From assembly GCA_030248225.1 (NCBI GenBank), contig JASANE010018429.1:38549-102548 (forward strand): a stretch of DNA of 64,000 bases, given 5' to 3'. The stretch is from Trileptium ribeirensis (taxonomy: Eukaryota > Nematoda > Enoplea > Enoplida > Thoracostomopsidae). Positions 1 through 12,500 of the stretch are shown in pieces. The notes beneath the pieces were generated by a model. The model did not search any database, was not told where the DNA came from, and was given only the letters and a program-made list of their open reading frames with translations. Numbering within the stretch: position 1 is the stretch's first letter; each line of letters starts with the position of its first letter. The translations under genes and the position numbers were made by a program.

Positions 1-1584
1 TGGTCACAATAATTATTTAATTGCAATGGTGCTAATAAGTTATAATAGGTGTTCTTTGATATTTGTTACCTCTGTTTACGCTGAACACAGAACTCACCAT
101 TTTTTTGAAAGAACCCTGAAAATTGAATCGTGGTCTCAGCGGCCACCCTGTCTTTCTCTCTGGTACCAAAATCAAAATTTAACAAATTTTGTCAAAATTT
201 GCTTCAAAATAGGTTTTTTCTCCATCAAAAGCGTTTTGCAGAGTTTCTGACAGTGTTTTAACCGTTTTTCGCTCAGTAAAATGCACGCTGGCAAAATCGG
301 ACGCCACTGGCTCAGAACCAGGGGGTGGATCATGTCCCCTGACAAACTTATCAGCGAATGAAGAGCCCAGGACATTAGTGTCATATTAAAGCTAACTCAT
401 CAGAGAGACGACTTAGAGGTTTTCTTTAACTGTTGCATGTGAATTATATTTAAATAATTGCTGCAACTAAACACTGTAAAGCGTAGAGCTAGCTTGGAGT
501 TTATCCTACTCTTATTAGTGTTTTGTCGTTATCTGGCTCTACAAACATCTTTAGAAGTCCTTCATGTCAGGGGAATAATGGCTAGTTTACGTTCGTCTAG
601 CTTTTGAACCCTTACTGTCAAAGTTATGCTCACCGCGGCAAGAAAGTTTTGTTTATCGTTACATGAAAGGTGTTAGATTAGATCATGAACTGATTACGCT
701 TCTTTTTAGATAATCAACGGGTATCAATGCTAGGGCAGTAAATATTAACATAACTCATTGCTAGTGTTCGTTATGTTGTCGTTTGAAATTTTGCAAAACT
801 TTACAATATTTTAGGTTGAATATCTTGGCCTCTCCACACACCCCAAATTTAACCTGTTGGTATTGAGCTTCGCCCCCAATTTCAACCATGGAACTTGAAA
901 TGGGGAAAGCCGTGCCCCGGTTACCTGTGGATGTGTTTATAACTGCATTTTTCTATTGTTTTTTCCTACGTTTACAACAGGTACATCGTTGTATTTGCTG
1001 CATATTTATTATTTACTTACTGGGAATACGTATTTCTGCAGGCCATATTTCATTTTACTTAGGATTTTGTCATGAATAGTTGAAATATAAAAGTATTAGG
1101 TTTTGTTACAACCGTTTTTGTTAAAAGGGTGGAATAGTTACTTCTGACTAGACTACGGCTGGAATAGCTTTTGATTATATGCGTTCTTTTCTCTACATTT
1201 AATAAGATTTTATCAATTTCATGTTTCAGGCAAGTGGCTATATCACACCTCACTGCATTGTCATATTGCCTAACTCGTTGGGAATGCAGCTACTGCTCTT
1301 TTACGACAGTAAGTTATGGCAGTAACGTTTCAGTAACAAAATTATTATTAAATCAATAAATAAATTGTTATTAGAACGGAAATTTCATATACCGTTTCCG
1401 GTCTGTATACGATTATAAAACTGCTTATGTGATTTTTGTACACGTTATAACCGACAACTGAATATCACACTGCTTGTCAGAATTTGCCTTTCATTATGAT
1501 ATTTTAAGCAACCGGCGCTGAAACAACGACTGAGCTGTGATCATTTCTGGATGGTACTGTAATTTTAGCATTATTCTATACATT
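1..1584. other. Stretch without recognised gene
   Basis: AT-rich sequence left of element I copy A. Only short frames occur, none with recognisable protein similarity. Because kinase exons lie downstream on the plus strand, this is probably intron of that gene. I looked for the preceding CNH exon, which should end with a split codon after a Cys-Tyr-Glu-like sequence, and did not find it. Confidence 0.5.
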
Positions 1585-4500
1585 TGTATCAGATCGACGT
1601 GACGCTGCTGCATTACGCACTTCCATAATGTAATGCCCATACGACCCCGGCTATCGTTACCTCGAGGGCAGACCTAATGGGTTCAAATTTCTCGCTTCGG
1701 GTCACTCCCAAGAGACAACGGAGCTTAGCAAACCGCAGAAGTGCTTCACAGGATGTGTTCTGATCCTGCCGGACGGGTTGCGCACGTAGCGTAAGCGGTA
1801 CTACCTTTGAGGTCCCTAGGGAGGTTGGCTCCATCACCTGCTCTCAGGTCAAAGAGGCCAGTCCACTATTCCCTATCATCGTTCAACTGGAAGTGTGTTG
1901 AAGTTTTCGTATTGACTAATATGCTGCTTTCCTGAACGCTCTATAATTCGTTTAGAAAGTGACCCCAACTAGGGTCCGACAAATCCCTATACGTTTAACG
2001 TTGGATTCGCGTGTGATTTCTTATTTCGAGCGTTGAGGGAAAATTTTGCACTTTGAATGAAGTCTCTTTCCTTATAAATTTCCTAAGTCGCACCAGTCGT
2101 ACTTACTCACTAGTGACACAAATATTGAAATCGGCGAGTCACGCTAAGGTTTGCTTCTTCGATGCGTGTGTTAAACCTGAACATGGGTCGTCAATAGGGG
2201 TGACGGATTTCAAATCCATTTTGTTACCTATCACTGTTAGGGTCAATAAAACGCTGGGACACATTGGGTTTGATTTAGTGTTTATTGATACGACAAAATC
2301 ATATAAGGACATGAGTGCATTGTACGGGATAATGCAATAGATACGATGCCAATAGTACGGTACGCTAACAAGAAGAGGGACGGGGTGATAAGTGGGATCA
2401 TATGCGGAATCATGGCCTTTCTTATAGAACTCTCACAACTGGTACAAATAGCGGCACGAACTAGTAGGCCTTCCTAATGATAGCTGCGCTTACCTTACTC
2501 ACAAAATGGGACGGTAAAAATAGACATCTAACACTAGGCGATAATCGGTTAGTTATCGAGAGGCGCCATTCGACTAACTACTCGCTTGGTATTACGATTA
2601 CTATTAGGGGCACTCCGACGAAATAATAGGTTCAGGTAAGCGAAAGGCGGTAAAATAAAAGGTGCAAACAGGACATGTAGGACAAAGCGTACACAGGGGA
2701 ATTGAGGGTTTTGATCTTGCTCATCTTAATCACGACTATGATACATGATACGTGGATATTTGTAAATGAGATAAATGAGCGATTGAAATAACATATAGCA
2801 AATTATTACAACAGAGCACAATGGTACATATCGATGCAAAATAAAATTTATGAGGTGACCATCGGTAGGACTCCTACTTTCCTATGGTGCGACAGCGGTA
2901 TGCTATTACTTTTCCTACTCGCATACATACATGTGAATGATAACCATGGATATAGGACAAAATTTTCGGCAACTTACAAAGATACGACGGGTTATATCCG
3001 ACTCCAATTTCCTTATGAAACTATCCTTCAAGCAAGGTAATGAAGGTGGGAAAGTCGAGCCTAAATCGATGCTCGTTTGCAACCTGAACAACTACAAAAA
3101 CGGACTATTGTGTCCTTAAACATGAGCCAAAAATTAAAATCAAATTAGGCTGGGTAAACTATCTCCTGGGCGGTTCATGGGTCATAGTAAATTGAGGTTG
3201 TGACCGAAGTTTCTAACTTTTCAAGATTTTCCTCAATGTGAAATTTACAGCGAAAATAATACGTGTTGTGTACATTAACTATACTTTATCAACGCTAGGC
3301 ATTTTGATATTTTGGTTTGACTGCATTTTACACATTTTTAGAAGACGCTGGATCGAGCCAGATCCAGGGAAAAGTGCTAAATCAGTAGTTTAAGTGTTAA
3401 TCGGGGTCCACTCAGGGCCTCCGTTCACGCCTGGTTCAGCGAAAGAATGCTCTACATTCTCGCCAAAACGTGCGGCTATACCACAAGTGGTAAAGAAAAT
3501 AATCTCTAAAATCTGAACTCGTGAGAGCAAATTAGGGTATTTCGCGTTCCAACACAAAAAGATTAGTTTATGCTAGATTCAGACAATTCGTACACTTGGT
3601 TAGCCTATTGAAGAGCTCCAAATGGACTCTTGCTAATCTTACGAAAGGGTTGAAGACGTTGCCTTAGCCTTCAACGTCCACTATTAGAATGAGTGTGTAT
3701 AATAAGTCGATGTTCGGTGGTAACTGCTCTAAAACTGGATGCAAATCTAATAGCTAGCAATCGCATTGTATGCTAATTATATTGTGCGATTGGGACGAAA
3801 GTCCGAGCTAATTTGTCAGTTTGCTTGTACGGGTCGACCAACGTTTAGTAAAGTCATGGCTTCGTCATATGTCAGGTTTCCTACGTTTGAGAATTAGACG
3901 TTTGCTCAATCCTTGTTCGATGACAAAAGCGCTACGCTTAAGCGTGCAAATAGGACACTGCCGAAGTTGGGGCTATTCCTAAATGCTATAAGTTCAGACG
4001 AGCTGACAGGCTTAGCCCGCTTGGTTAATTTCCATAACTAATCGGATGTCTTAACTCTAGATCCTTGACGCGGAAATTGTTCTCAAAAGATCGGATCACT
4101 CAGTGTTGCTACTACGTAACGGTACGGGTGAAGGGTGTGGGACAGATTCGGGTACGCCTCTGATTTACGGTACAACTAACAAAGTTTACGGATCCGAATA
4201 ATTGATGCCAATTAGGTGGCTATACATTATCATTGTGCAAACTTCATGCCAACTTCAGGGTATAAGGGCAGGGATTAAAATTGTATTCAGATGCCTACAA
4301 ATTTGTCTGAATTAAGCTATAATTAGCGAACCTCGTAAGTCATCGATGCTATCCTAAAAGTACTAAAGCCTATGCTATTTCGACTTAAAAACGTATCTCG
4401 AAAAGAGCTTTATTTGGTACTAACATTTAATTAGTGTTCCTAGCAGGTTCCTACTTGACGAAACGAATCGGTAACTAGTTGATCCGGTTGTCGATACAAC

Positions 4501-5954
4501 CGTAACAAATTTATTAACTGAATTTCGCTCGGTTTGCATCCTTAGATTACTCGGTTTCCTAAATTTCAACCTAGATTCTTATTCTAACTCGCTAGGGACT
4601 GGGGCAGACCAATAATTTGCAATATCTCGATGATTTGTCATTCTTTCTCTGTGAAACTTGTGCAAAAGCAAGACCGAAACTTACGAATGTAATAAAAATC
4701 TGCGAAATTCGTGTCGACTCGGAGCGACTTTTTCGTTGCTCGCGTACATGATTTCTTTACAAATGACTTCGGAACGGGCCGCGGCTTTGCCGAGCTCAGT
4801 AACTCGGACGAAAGGCCTAACGGGCCTCCATTGGTATAATAACAATCGTCAAAATTCCTGAAAGGAATTTTGGAATTATAAACGATTGAAATTTTAGGTC
4901 AGGGCGAGCCTCTGTTGGATCTCCGGGTTTTTGATTCTGACTCAATATTGTTGACTTTTAAAGTTGTATTCGGAAGCGGATTTTCTTACAAAGAAACAAC
5001 GAAGGTTTCAACCAAATTCCTGGAGTAATTCTTAAGATATGTTAGAATTTCACTCAGAGAGAGCCGTCCCGCTCACAAGACATTAGCTTCGCGACTCCGG
5101 TTACAGGTTAATTAGAATTCCAGGCTCAATTTAAAAACTTATGGTCACTACTATCATCCCATAAAGTTTGGCAAGATTCCTGAGCACGGAATTTTGGTAT
5201 GAAACAAATACTGTAAGTGTAAATTTTAATCGCCAAGTGTACGCGGCTATGCTCGGTGTTAATTCAATTTAACGTTTAGAAAACACAAGACAAGATCGCC
5301 TGTTAAAACTTGGTAATGAAGATATGGCTAAGGATGGCACGTATTTTCATTTCAGGTACGCATTCGGAGAATTTTTGTTTAACCTCGGTCGGCTTAGAAG
5401 CTGTACTCCCCAAATTTAACTCAACTCAGGGAAACATGTAAAATAAGTCCATACGCGAGTGACGCGTTTGTTTGTGGCTTAACTCATTCACCGAGGGAGG
5501 TTCGGTAGGACTTCGACTTGCTAACCAAATTGTGAGAGTGGCTTACTACGGCTGAAGGTCTGTGGGACAGGCTAGGACTGGCAGGGCTATCATGTAAACA
5601 AAGGTATGGACAGGGGAGACTGAACATTATACGCTGGTGTTTATCAAACGGTATCGCATCCTATGGGCTTAGTTATCACGCTTCGGGCTTCTCTAATCTA
5701 ACATTAATTATACTAAACTATGCTACTCCGCCTCCCTGTCCACACTTACATATTCGAATCCTCTCGGTCGACTTCCATCGCCATTGTATCCACTCGCAAA
5801 ACCAATGCAGGAAGCCATAAAGTAAGAAACAGTGGAGAAAATAAGACTATATGTGTAGTAAAGCGACATAGCCGATCTACAAACCGGCCGAACTCTGCGC
5901 TGCCGAAGTCAGACTGAACGCTGCAGAGTTCGTGCAGCTTTGCTTAAATACTGC

Positions 5955-6835
5955 CATTTTCGAAATTTCGAATTTGATTGATTGGGTTGCTAAAAGTGCT
6001 TGGTCAGCACTTTTGGAAAGATTTGACTCCAACTTTAGATCCGAAAAGTAAACGTTCTTATCGGTCCGAATTTCGATAAATTTCGGACCGATTTTATATG
6101 AAATTTTATATAATTAATTTGACTTATTACAATAAAACTACAAAATTTAAAATAAGTTCAAGCCTTCTAGAAACTTCTAATAAACGGTATATTCAAGCTA
6201 CTAGCTTCATATAAATTTGAAGGGTCAAACTTGTTGACGCAAGAGCTTGATATTCGGTGGTACTGCAAGTGCTAAAGCGAATATTAACTTTAGATAAACT
6301 ACTAATAAGAAACTCCAAAGACTTAGTATAAAACTTTATATAAATTTCTCCAACTTTTAATATAGACCTACTGTATACGACGAAAATATTTGCTTAAGAA
6401 CGCGGGCACTCCGACAGTTTTAATATAAGCTTTATTCACCAATTATCAAGTTTATTTGCTCAAAGCCCAAACATCGGTGGTTCTGCTGCTATTTGATACA
6501 ACGTTTATATGAAGCTGCTGATAGGAAAAGTTAGCTAACATCAACATTATATAAAGTTCGTATAAGCATGCGATTCCACTTTGTTGACTTAAGAAGCACA
6601 CAAGCTGCTAACTGTGTTTATGGCACATATTTGTAGAAAGCCAAGCGTCCATATCGACTAGCGACATTGCAGAGCAAATTACTTTAATATAATATGGGGT
6701 TGATGCTTAATCGAAGCTTGTTTGTTCAAAGGACAGCGGCGTATCCATCGATATAAAGCTGTAATACTTCATATAAAACTCTTAGCTTAACTTTTGTAGT
6801 TATTCCATATAAACTTATATATTGATTTATAGATG
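5955..6835. repeat. AT-rich segment with recurring TATATAAA motifs inside element I
   Basis: The motif (C)ATATAAA or TTTATATAAA recurs irregularly about every 40-150 bp. The matching segment of copy B (about 44000-45010) is built the same way. It belongs to element I and shows no coding potential. Confidence 0.5.
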
Positions 6836-7083
6836 TATCTATTTGGGATCGGTGTTAGAAGAGACGCTCTTAAGTAAACAAACGAAGACGGCTGGTACGA
6901 AAAGAGGGTCCCATTCCCTCTCTGATGGCCGAAGTGTCAAAAGATGTTCGGATTCAGACTCAGTGTTTCCGTCCGAACAATATGATATGAAACAGGTCTG
7001 TCTTCGGACAATGAAAGGGGAACGTGTGCTCCTGGGCGAGTCCATCTGAAATTTCATAAATAATTAAAGTGTTTTATATGGCT

Positions 7084-7765
7084 CCCGTGGGTACGGGTTG
7101 CCTTTCTGTAGGGAGAAAGGCACATTTTTTGCCGGGTTCATTGAGAGGAATCTAATGACGGGTCACACGCCCATCGGGGAATAATTTCTGCGGTTTTCGC
7201 GAAAAAGGGTACCCAAACGTGGGCACAGCAGGTCCGGTTCATTCTCAAATGAAAGCGCCAGTTTCGGGGAATCTAATGGGACTATTTAGATATTTTTATA
7301 ATAACTATCCGTTAAATTACTTAATTAAATGCGTTCTATCTGCTATCTGTATGTGGTTATTTATCAATAAGTCCGTGGATCCTGTACGAATTTCGACGGG
7401 ACCGGTCTCACTAGAAAGACCGTAACATTTTCTACCAAAAATATTAAGTGCTTAACTTTCGAATTCTTAACGGTTCCGGAGTTATGGGCCGGAGCCATTA
7501 CTTTTGAGTCTGAATTTTTATACTTTTCTCTTTCACTTTTATCAGCTAACTTAGCCAGCGAAAATGAACGCTGGTAGCTGATAGAATTTTAGTTAATGCA
7601 ACTTACCAGTGTACTGTGTAATAATGAAGACTGGTAAAGTGATATTCCACTTTTCCTACTAATATTTTTCAGAAGATTTTGCTCGTTTGCTGTTCGCTAT
7701 AGGGCGAACAGCCATATTTTTGTGGTCCTCACTCGTGAGGACGGTCGTGACGGGTATCCGTCACG
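7084..7765. other. Row of short perfect hairpins in element I
   Basis: Several inverted repeats lie in sequence. One at 7100-7121 has stem GCCTTTCT and a 6-nt loop. One at 7555-7574 has stem CCAGCG and an 8-nt loop. One at 7690-7711 has stem CTGTTCGC and a 6-nt loop. One at 7725-7742 has stem GTCCTCAC and a 2-nt loop. One at 7746-7765 has stem CGTGACGG and a 4-nt loop. The last three are perfect 8-bp stems separated by 13 and 3 nt. Copy B keeps equivalent, weaker hairpins at 49452-49473, 49489-49506 and 49510-49529. Function unknown. Confidence 0.75.
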
Positions 7766-7979
7766 GTCATTCTTTTCTAAGAAACTCGGGGTGGATTTTG
7801 CGGCCCTACTGCGCGGGGTAGAGCTTCCCCTAGGCAAGTCGGGGCGTTCGGATAGTCGTACCTTTTATATATTCACGGGTCGGGCATGGCAAGAGCTCGA
7901 CATACTCACGCTCTTTATCTAGGAAACACTAAACTTTCCTGCGAAAACTGCTAGCTTTCCTCCAAAAATTCGACGTAAT

Positions 7980-8480
7980 CAAGAATGAGTTATTCCCGGA
8001 CTTAACCACTTCAATACTTACAAATACCAAGGGTACAACACAGTATGGTAATCATAAAATGGTATAGAATCATGACAATATACATACATAAACATAGGCT
8101 TTTATGGCCACAAACAAAAAGATGGTTATGATACAACGATTATAAATGAACGGTTATATAGAAACAGGTACAATTCCAATATATGACGGTGATTAGGCTG
8201 TCAAATCGTATACATTCACCTAAAAGCACATATGAGCACAAACAACGATTCCAATGGTACACGGATATATGATTATGGTCATTATTATACGAATCGAATA
8301 CTTAATAAAGACCTTTATGGCCAACTGACATGATATGATACAACAACAACAATGGTAATGGTAATATGTCGTACAATTCAAGTATGCCAATAGGTGCCTT
8401 TATGGCCGATAACACTATAGTTATGGCAATAATAATGTGATACAAGTTACATATACCAATGGGTGCGTTTATGGCATTGC
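7980..8480. repeat. Diverged repeats with a TTTATGGCC core, element I 3' part
   Basis: The core CTTTATGGCC recurs near 8100, 8310, 8400 and 8465, each time in an AT-rich setting with CAA and ACAATGG runs. Copy B has the same arrangement at about 49860-50150. The spacing is irregular, so this is a degenerate repeat region, not a regular satellite. No gene is present. Confidence 0.5.
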
Positions 8481-8489
8481 AATCAATAT

Positions 8490-9285
8490 ATATGTAGCGT
8501 AGCTGTTTCGTGTAATTTTGCTGAGTTTGTGTTATGGCTACGTTTTGTTATAAGAAGCACATTTTATGTTTTATAATAATTTTTTAGATTTAGAGCTAGT
8601 CAAAATATATATTGGCATTTTAGATAATAGCTGGCATTTGTGAGTAAGCTTTTATAAAAATTGAGTTTTCTCGTTGTAGAGATCTCATTTTTCAGCTGTA
8701 TTGGTTGTGAAATAAAGCTTTTGGTTTTATGATAGTTTTCCCATCTCGCGAACGGCAAACTTTTCGTTGTCGTTTGCAACGCTAGAACGATTGGGTCAGC
8801 AATATAGTTTAAATGTACGACATTATTGCGGTGCGAACGTTCCCTAAGTCGAGCGTTTGTGTCGGCCAACTCCAGTTGTCGCAAAGCTGGTTGGTGCGAA
8901 CGGTATTATATAGTTTGCGCTAGGTAAGAGTAAACGATCAAATCGTTTGCATCTTAAGATAGTGCGAATGCTGGCATGAACGTTTGCGTCCGAGGCAGTT
9001 GACCCGAGTTAGGCATAGGCTAAAGCTAAAATGGGCGCAAAGCACTGTAGTCGTTTGTTTCCCAACTCGAAGTACTGCTGCTGCGAACGATCCAACGTTT
9101 GCTACGAGTTGCTGCTGTATCGAGCTACTGCGAACGGACGCTTGTAGTTTCCGTTTGCGTGTAGCCTTCACTGAAGGACGACAACCCTTATGGGTTTGGG
9201 TGCGAACGGCGTGTACTATCGTTTGTTTCGCTGGTGACACTGAGATTACAATCACTGTCAGAATCTCTCAGCCGAGACACGTTAC
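8490..9285. mobile_element. Insertion present only in element I copy A, with an array of GCGAACG/CGTTTGC arms
   Basis: Copy B passes directly from the TTTATGGC repeats to the GTCGGCGGTGCAGACC segment, while copy A has about 800 extra bases here. Within 8748-9226 the heptamer GCGAACG, or a near match, is followed 7-21 nt later by its inverse CGTTTGC/CGTTTGT. Pairs are visible at 8748/8771, 8833/8854, 8896/8912, 8964/8981, 9083/9096, 9130/9152 and 9202/9220, with partial ones near 8930/8944 and 9035/9052. The block is less AT-rich than its surroundings. The insertion limits are approximate. Confidence 0.55.
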
Positions 9286-9889
9286 ATATACGGTAATGAT
9301 ACTTCGACGATTTTTCATTTCTGAAATGTTAATAACAATGCCCATTCTGAGCACAAACACTGTCGTCGGTGCAGACCAAAACATGACGAAAACCTTTATT
9401 TCTAACGAGGTAAATATACGCGACAATTCATGATTCGTGGCACGTATATGTTGTCTATAAGTATAGTGACTACCGGTTGTTGCGGTCAGTTCATATATAT
9501 GGGGGAGCGCGGCTCATGTATTCACTTGCGTAAAGAGGTCATAAATTGATCCTTATTTCAGACACGTATGTACTTCGGGCGCGGGGGTTGATCTCGTATT
9601 ATAAAACGGGAGGCATCCGTAACTAAATTCAAGAAAAATTGACCCTTACACTGTGCCAGGATTATTAGGCTTTCTATTAAATGTTGGCCATTAAGCTGTG
9701 GCCAGGATTAATGTACCTCGTAACGATCCAGTATGGATCTGTTACATATTTATCCTTAAAAACTATAATGCGTGAATTTAAAACAATAGTGTATATATTA
9801 TATACGTTTCCTTCTGAAGAAGACATTCTAAAATCAGAAGAATTATTATTCGGCTATCTAGTGAGATAAACATTTATATAATATTACAG

Positions 9890-9970
9890 ATGAGGGTGTG
9901 TATGTCAACACGTATGGCAAGAAAACTAAAGATATTATTGTGCAATGGGGAGAGATGCCTACTTCTGTTG
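9890..9970 (+). CDS. msn-like (MAP4K4/TNIK/MINK1 ortholog): Exon of misshapen/MAP4K4/TNIK-type Ste20 kinase, CNH domain
   Basis: The exon is bounded by an acceptor (ATATTACAG) and a donor (GTAAGC). It starts with two bases of a split Asp codon and ends with the first base of a split codon, giving 26 full codons. The translation contains [14 protein letters not shown] and QWGEMPTSV. These match the strongly conserved late part of the citron-homology domain of MAP4K4, TNIK, MINK1 and Drosophila misshapen, where the human proteins read [10 protein letters not shown] and [11 protein letters not shown]. In these germinal-centre kinases the CNH domain is the C-terminal regulatory and small-GTPase-binding module; the kinases act in JNK signalling and at the cell cortex. 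Element I copy A ends 143 bp upstream. The kinase domain and the earlier CNH exons lie outside the window. Confidence 0.93.
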
Positions 9971-11707
9971 GTAAGCAATATTTCATATTTAATTAAGTCT
10001 GTACTAAAATGGCTTATATCCAGTTAGTTGAACCTCCCAGAATCCTACTGCTGGTTTTTTAGTGCATCAACAAAATAAAATCTATCTATGATTTATATAT
10101 ATTTCAATGGTAGTTTAATGCAATTTACTGTGATTTTAATGTTTTTAGTTAATTTTATTTTAATCCGTCAAATCCAGCAGTGATATATTTTGCTGCTTCA
10201 CTGATATTTTCCACTGATTCTGTAGTCGCCGTCCTGACTACAGCTTATTTTTATCATGCCGTATTGTAGCGCGAAAATTTCGATTTCGATAAAATCAGGG
10301 TTTCTGTATGAAGAATTCCGAAATTCATGCTCTGAATACATTATAGATCATTGAATTCGGCTTTGGACGTTGCTGAATATAAGGGTAACACGAGCTTTTA
10401 ATGTCAACTTCTGTAACTGACATTATTGCTTGGTGTTGCATAAAATACTTGATTTTCCCTTATTCATAAACAACTTAATTATAATAAGCATCGTAGATTT
10501 CTCGAACGGAGACAACATTAAACAGACACCGACAGCAGTATACGTAATTAAGCGAAGCGCTTTTGTTTTCGTCGGAGGGGGAAATTTGGCGCCGTCTGTC
10601 CGTCCGTCCGTTGAACTGTTCAATAACTACTGGTCCGATTTTAAAAAACTTTTTTTATTTGAAAGGTCTTAATATCGGACAGGTGCAAGACATATAGATT
10701 TTGTCAAAATTTACTCTGTTTAAAATTTTTATATGAAATTTTCCACATTTTTGCTTCATCTCTGATCCAAACATATGTAATGTATATTATACAATGATCA
10801 AGCTCCGAAACAACCAAGCAAAAGAAAAGATTAATTAAGCATTTTGCCGTTTGAAACGTAAGTAGGCACATAATTTCAGTAGGAATTTTTCATATAACCT
10901 GCAGAAGTTTGTTTACAAATCAAAGCCAGGTCGATGGTTGTAGCAGCTATTTTACACATTTAGAAGTCTCCGGTTTACGTTCGAATTAAACCGGTCCAAC
11001 TGGATAACAGAGTATGGCTTACGTAGAAGTACTTAGCGCATGCTTGGCTAACAGTTTGCATCAAGCACCAGCCAGTGCGCTTTTGAACTTTGTAAATCAG
11101 GCTAAATTGAAGTAAAGTGACGTTATCTGGAACGCAGCCAGAAACTGCTTTCTTGGCCATGAACTGTATTTATTGAAACTGTGCGAGCAGCATCACAGTT
11201 TGTCTCATTTATTGCATTCTGTTTAGAAAGTTATCATCATTATCATCTAACTGACGAGAAATGTTTGTCCAGCGCTAGCCTAAACAGTGTCTCTGACCAC
11301 TGATCAGAAAATTATTTTCTATCTATTAATTTCTCTTAGAATCATACAAACCAATAATTTCAAGTTTCCTACAGAACAACATGTAACAAACGTAGTTGTA
11401 GTAAAGGGAGGCGACTGGGGACAGAGTGAATGTGTTTATTCTACGCTCCTTCGTTATAAGCACGTTCAATTTGATGCAGTATACGCAAGGGTGTATAGTG
11501 GAAGGCATTTTTTGCTCTGAGTATCTAAAAACCGACATATTGATCGATAAATAAACATTATTAGCTTCCTCGGTCCCTTTAAAGTTTCAGAAAGGCAATA
11601 ATGCTATCGCAGTACATTAAGTTTAAAAGTTATTTTTAATGCATTGTAAATCCACTATACCTTAATTTCTTCTTTCATCTGTTTTACTATATATAAATTT
11701 CGAAGAC

Positions 11708-11755
11708 CAAGTTCCGGTTCCGGTTTAAATGGATGGTTCCGGTTCCGGTAAATTT
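11708..11755. repeat. GGTTCC simple repeat
   Basis: Two clusters of GGTTCCGGTTCCGGT lie within 50 bp and are separated by a short AT spacer. This is a diverged microsatellite inside the kinase intron. Confidence 0.7.
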
Positions 11756-11939
11756 CAGTTCTGGTTATTTCCTGCTAATTAGTCAAGCGTGTTATCCTAT
11801 TTTTAGCATTTCAAACAAAAATTGCATATTTTTCAATAAATAATTAGTGTACAGCTATTAATTTTGCGCATATATTACATCTCGCCATGATGATTGTGAA
11901 TCTGGTGCTTATTTACTATTCGAGAAAGTTAAAAAACAT

Positions 11940-12310
11940 GTTTATTAGTTAATTAGCTAATTACTAATTAATTGTTAATTAGCTAATTTTTTGAAAATTT
12001 TTAAAGTGCTCAAAAATTAAAAATAAATTGCACCCGGGGGTTTTTATGTCGCTGATCACGAATATGACATTTCTGAAACTCTAAAACCTGGCCATATATA
12101 CTAATTATTTGATTAATTAACTAGCTAATTAGGTAATTTTATGCAAATTTTAAAATCACTTCAAAATTGCAAATTTGTTGCGCTCGGGGGTTTTCGATGT
12201 CGCTGATTATGAACATGTGGCTTTTAAAGCTCTATGATTTTATCATGGGAGTTAATTAGGTAATTAATTAGCGAATTAGTGATGTTACTAATTAGCTAAT
12301 TTTTTTAGCT
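11940..12310. repeat. Tandem dimer of about 150 bp with TTAATTAGCTAATT palindromes
   Basis: The segment GGGGGTTTT..TGTCGCTGAT occurs at about 12036 and again at about 12186. Each copy is flanked by runs of the palindromic motif TTAGCTAATT and by an A/T-rich stretch. The unit appears two to two and a half times. It is intronic and possibly a small satellite or a MITE dimer. Confidence 0.7.
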
Positions 12311-12500
12311 TGCGAGCTTTTTGTCTGGTGGATTTGACATCAGTTGCCTAAAACGTGATACTTATTATAAATTGATTATATAGTTAGTTGAAGCACATGT
12401 ACACACAAATAAGATATCAAATACTTTGGCTGTCGCTCCGCTCACTTTTTGTAATTTATTACGTTTCCCAGTATTATGTTTTATTTGAATCTGTTTGTAG

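Larger units (their letters stand above)
1585..9746. mobile_element. Element I, copy A (large decayed repeat, unclassified)
   Basis: This 8.2 kb block is colinear and clearly homologous, though diverged, with 40759-50614 once the Penelope insertion there is removed. The match begins at the GACGTGACGCTGCTGCATTA region and ends at GTATGGATCTGTTACA in both copies. The ends form a short imperfect inverted repeat: TGTATCAGATC on the left, and TGTAACAGATC as the reverse complement of the right. Relative to copy B it carries about 0.85 kb extra near 2.0-2.85 kb and about 0.8 kb extra at 8490-9285. No recognisable transposase, integrase or reverse transcriptase was found, and frames are short and not shared with copy B. 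The first ~400 bp resemble the left end of element II, so the two are probably related families. It could be a non-autonomous DNA transposon or the remains of an unknown autonomous one; the class is unresolved. Confidence 0.75.
9971..12500 (+). other. Kinase intron (2530 bp)
   Basis: The intron is bounded by GTAAGC and TTTGTAG. It contains a (GTCC)n-bearing repeat near 10573-10700, of a type common in invertebrate interspersed repeats. It also holds a short GGTTCC simple repeat at 11708-11755 and a tandem TTAATTAGCTAATT block at 11940-12310. The rest is AT-rich, and I see no gene in it. Confidence 0.85.

Noticed and set aside
8984..9433. 149-codon plus-strand open frame
   Set aside because: It runs through the GCGAACG/CGTTTGC array, has no family resemblance and is matched by an antisense open frame. 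It is best explained by composition.
1585..9746. Element I as an LTR retrotransposon
   Set aside because: Left and right ends do not form direct repeats, no primer-binding site or polypurine tract was noticed, and no pol sequence is present. Short inverted ends fit better, though not conclusively.
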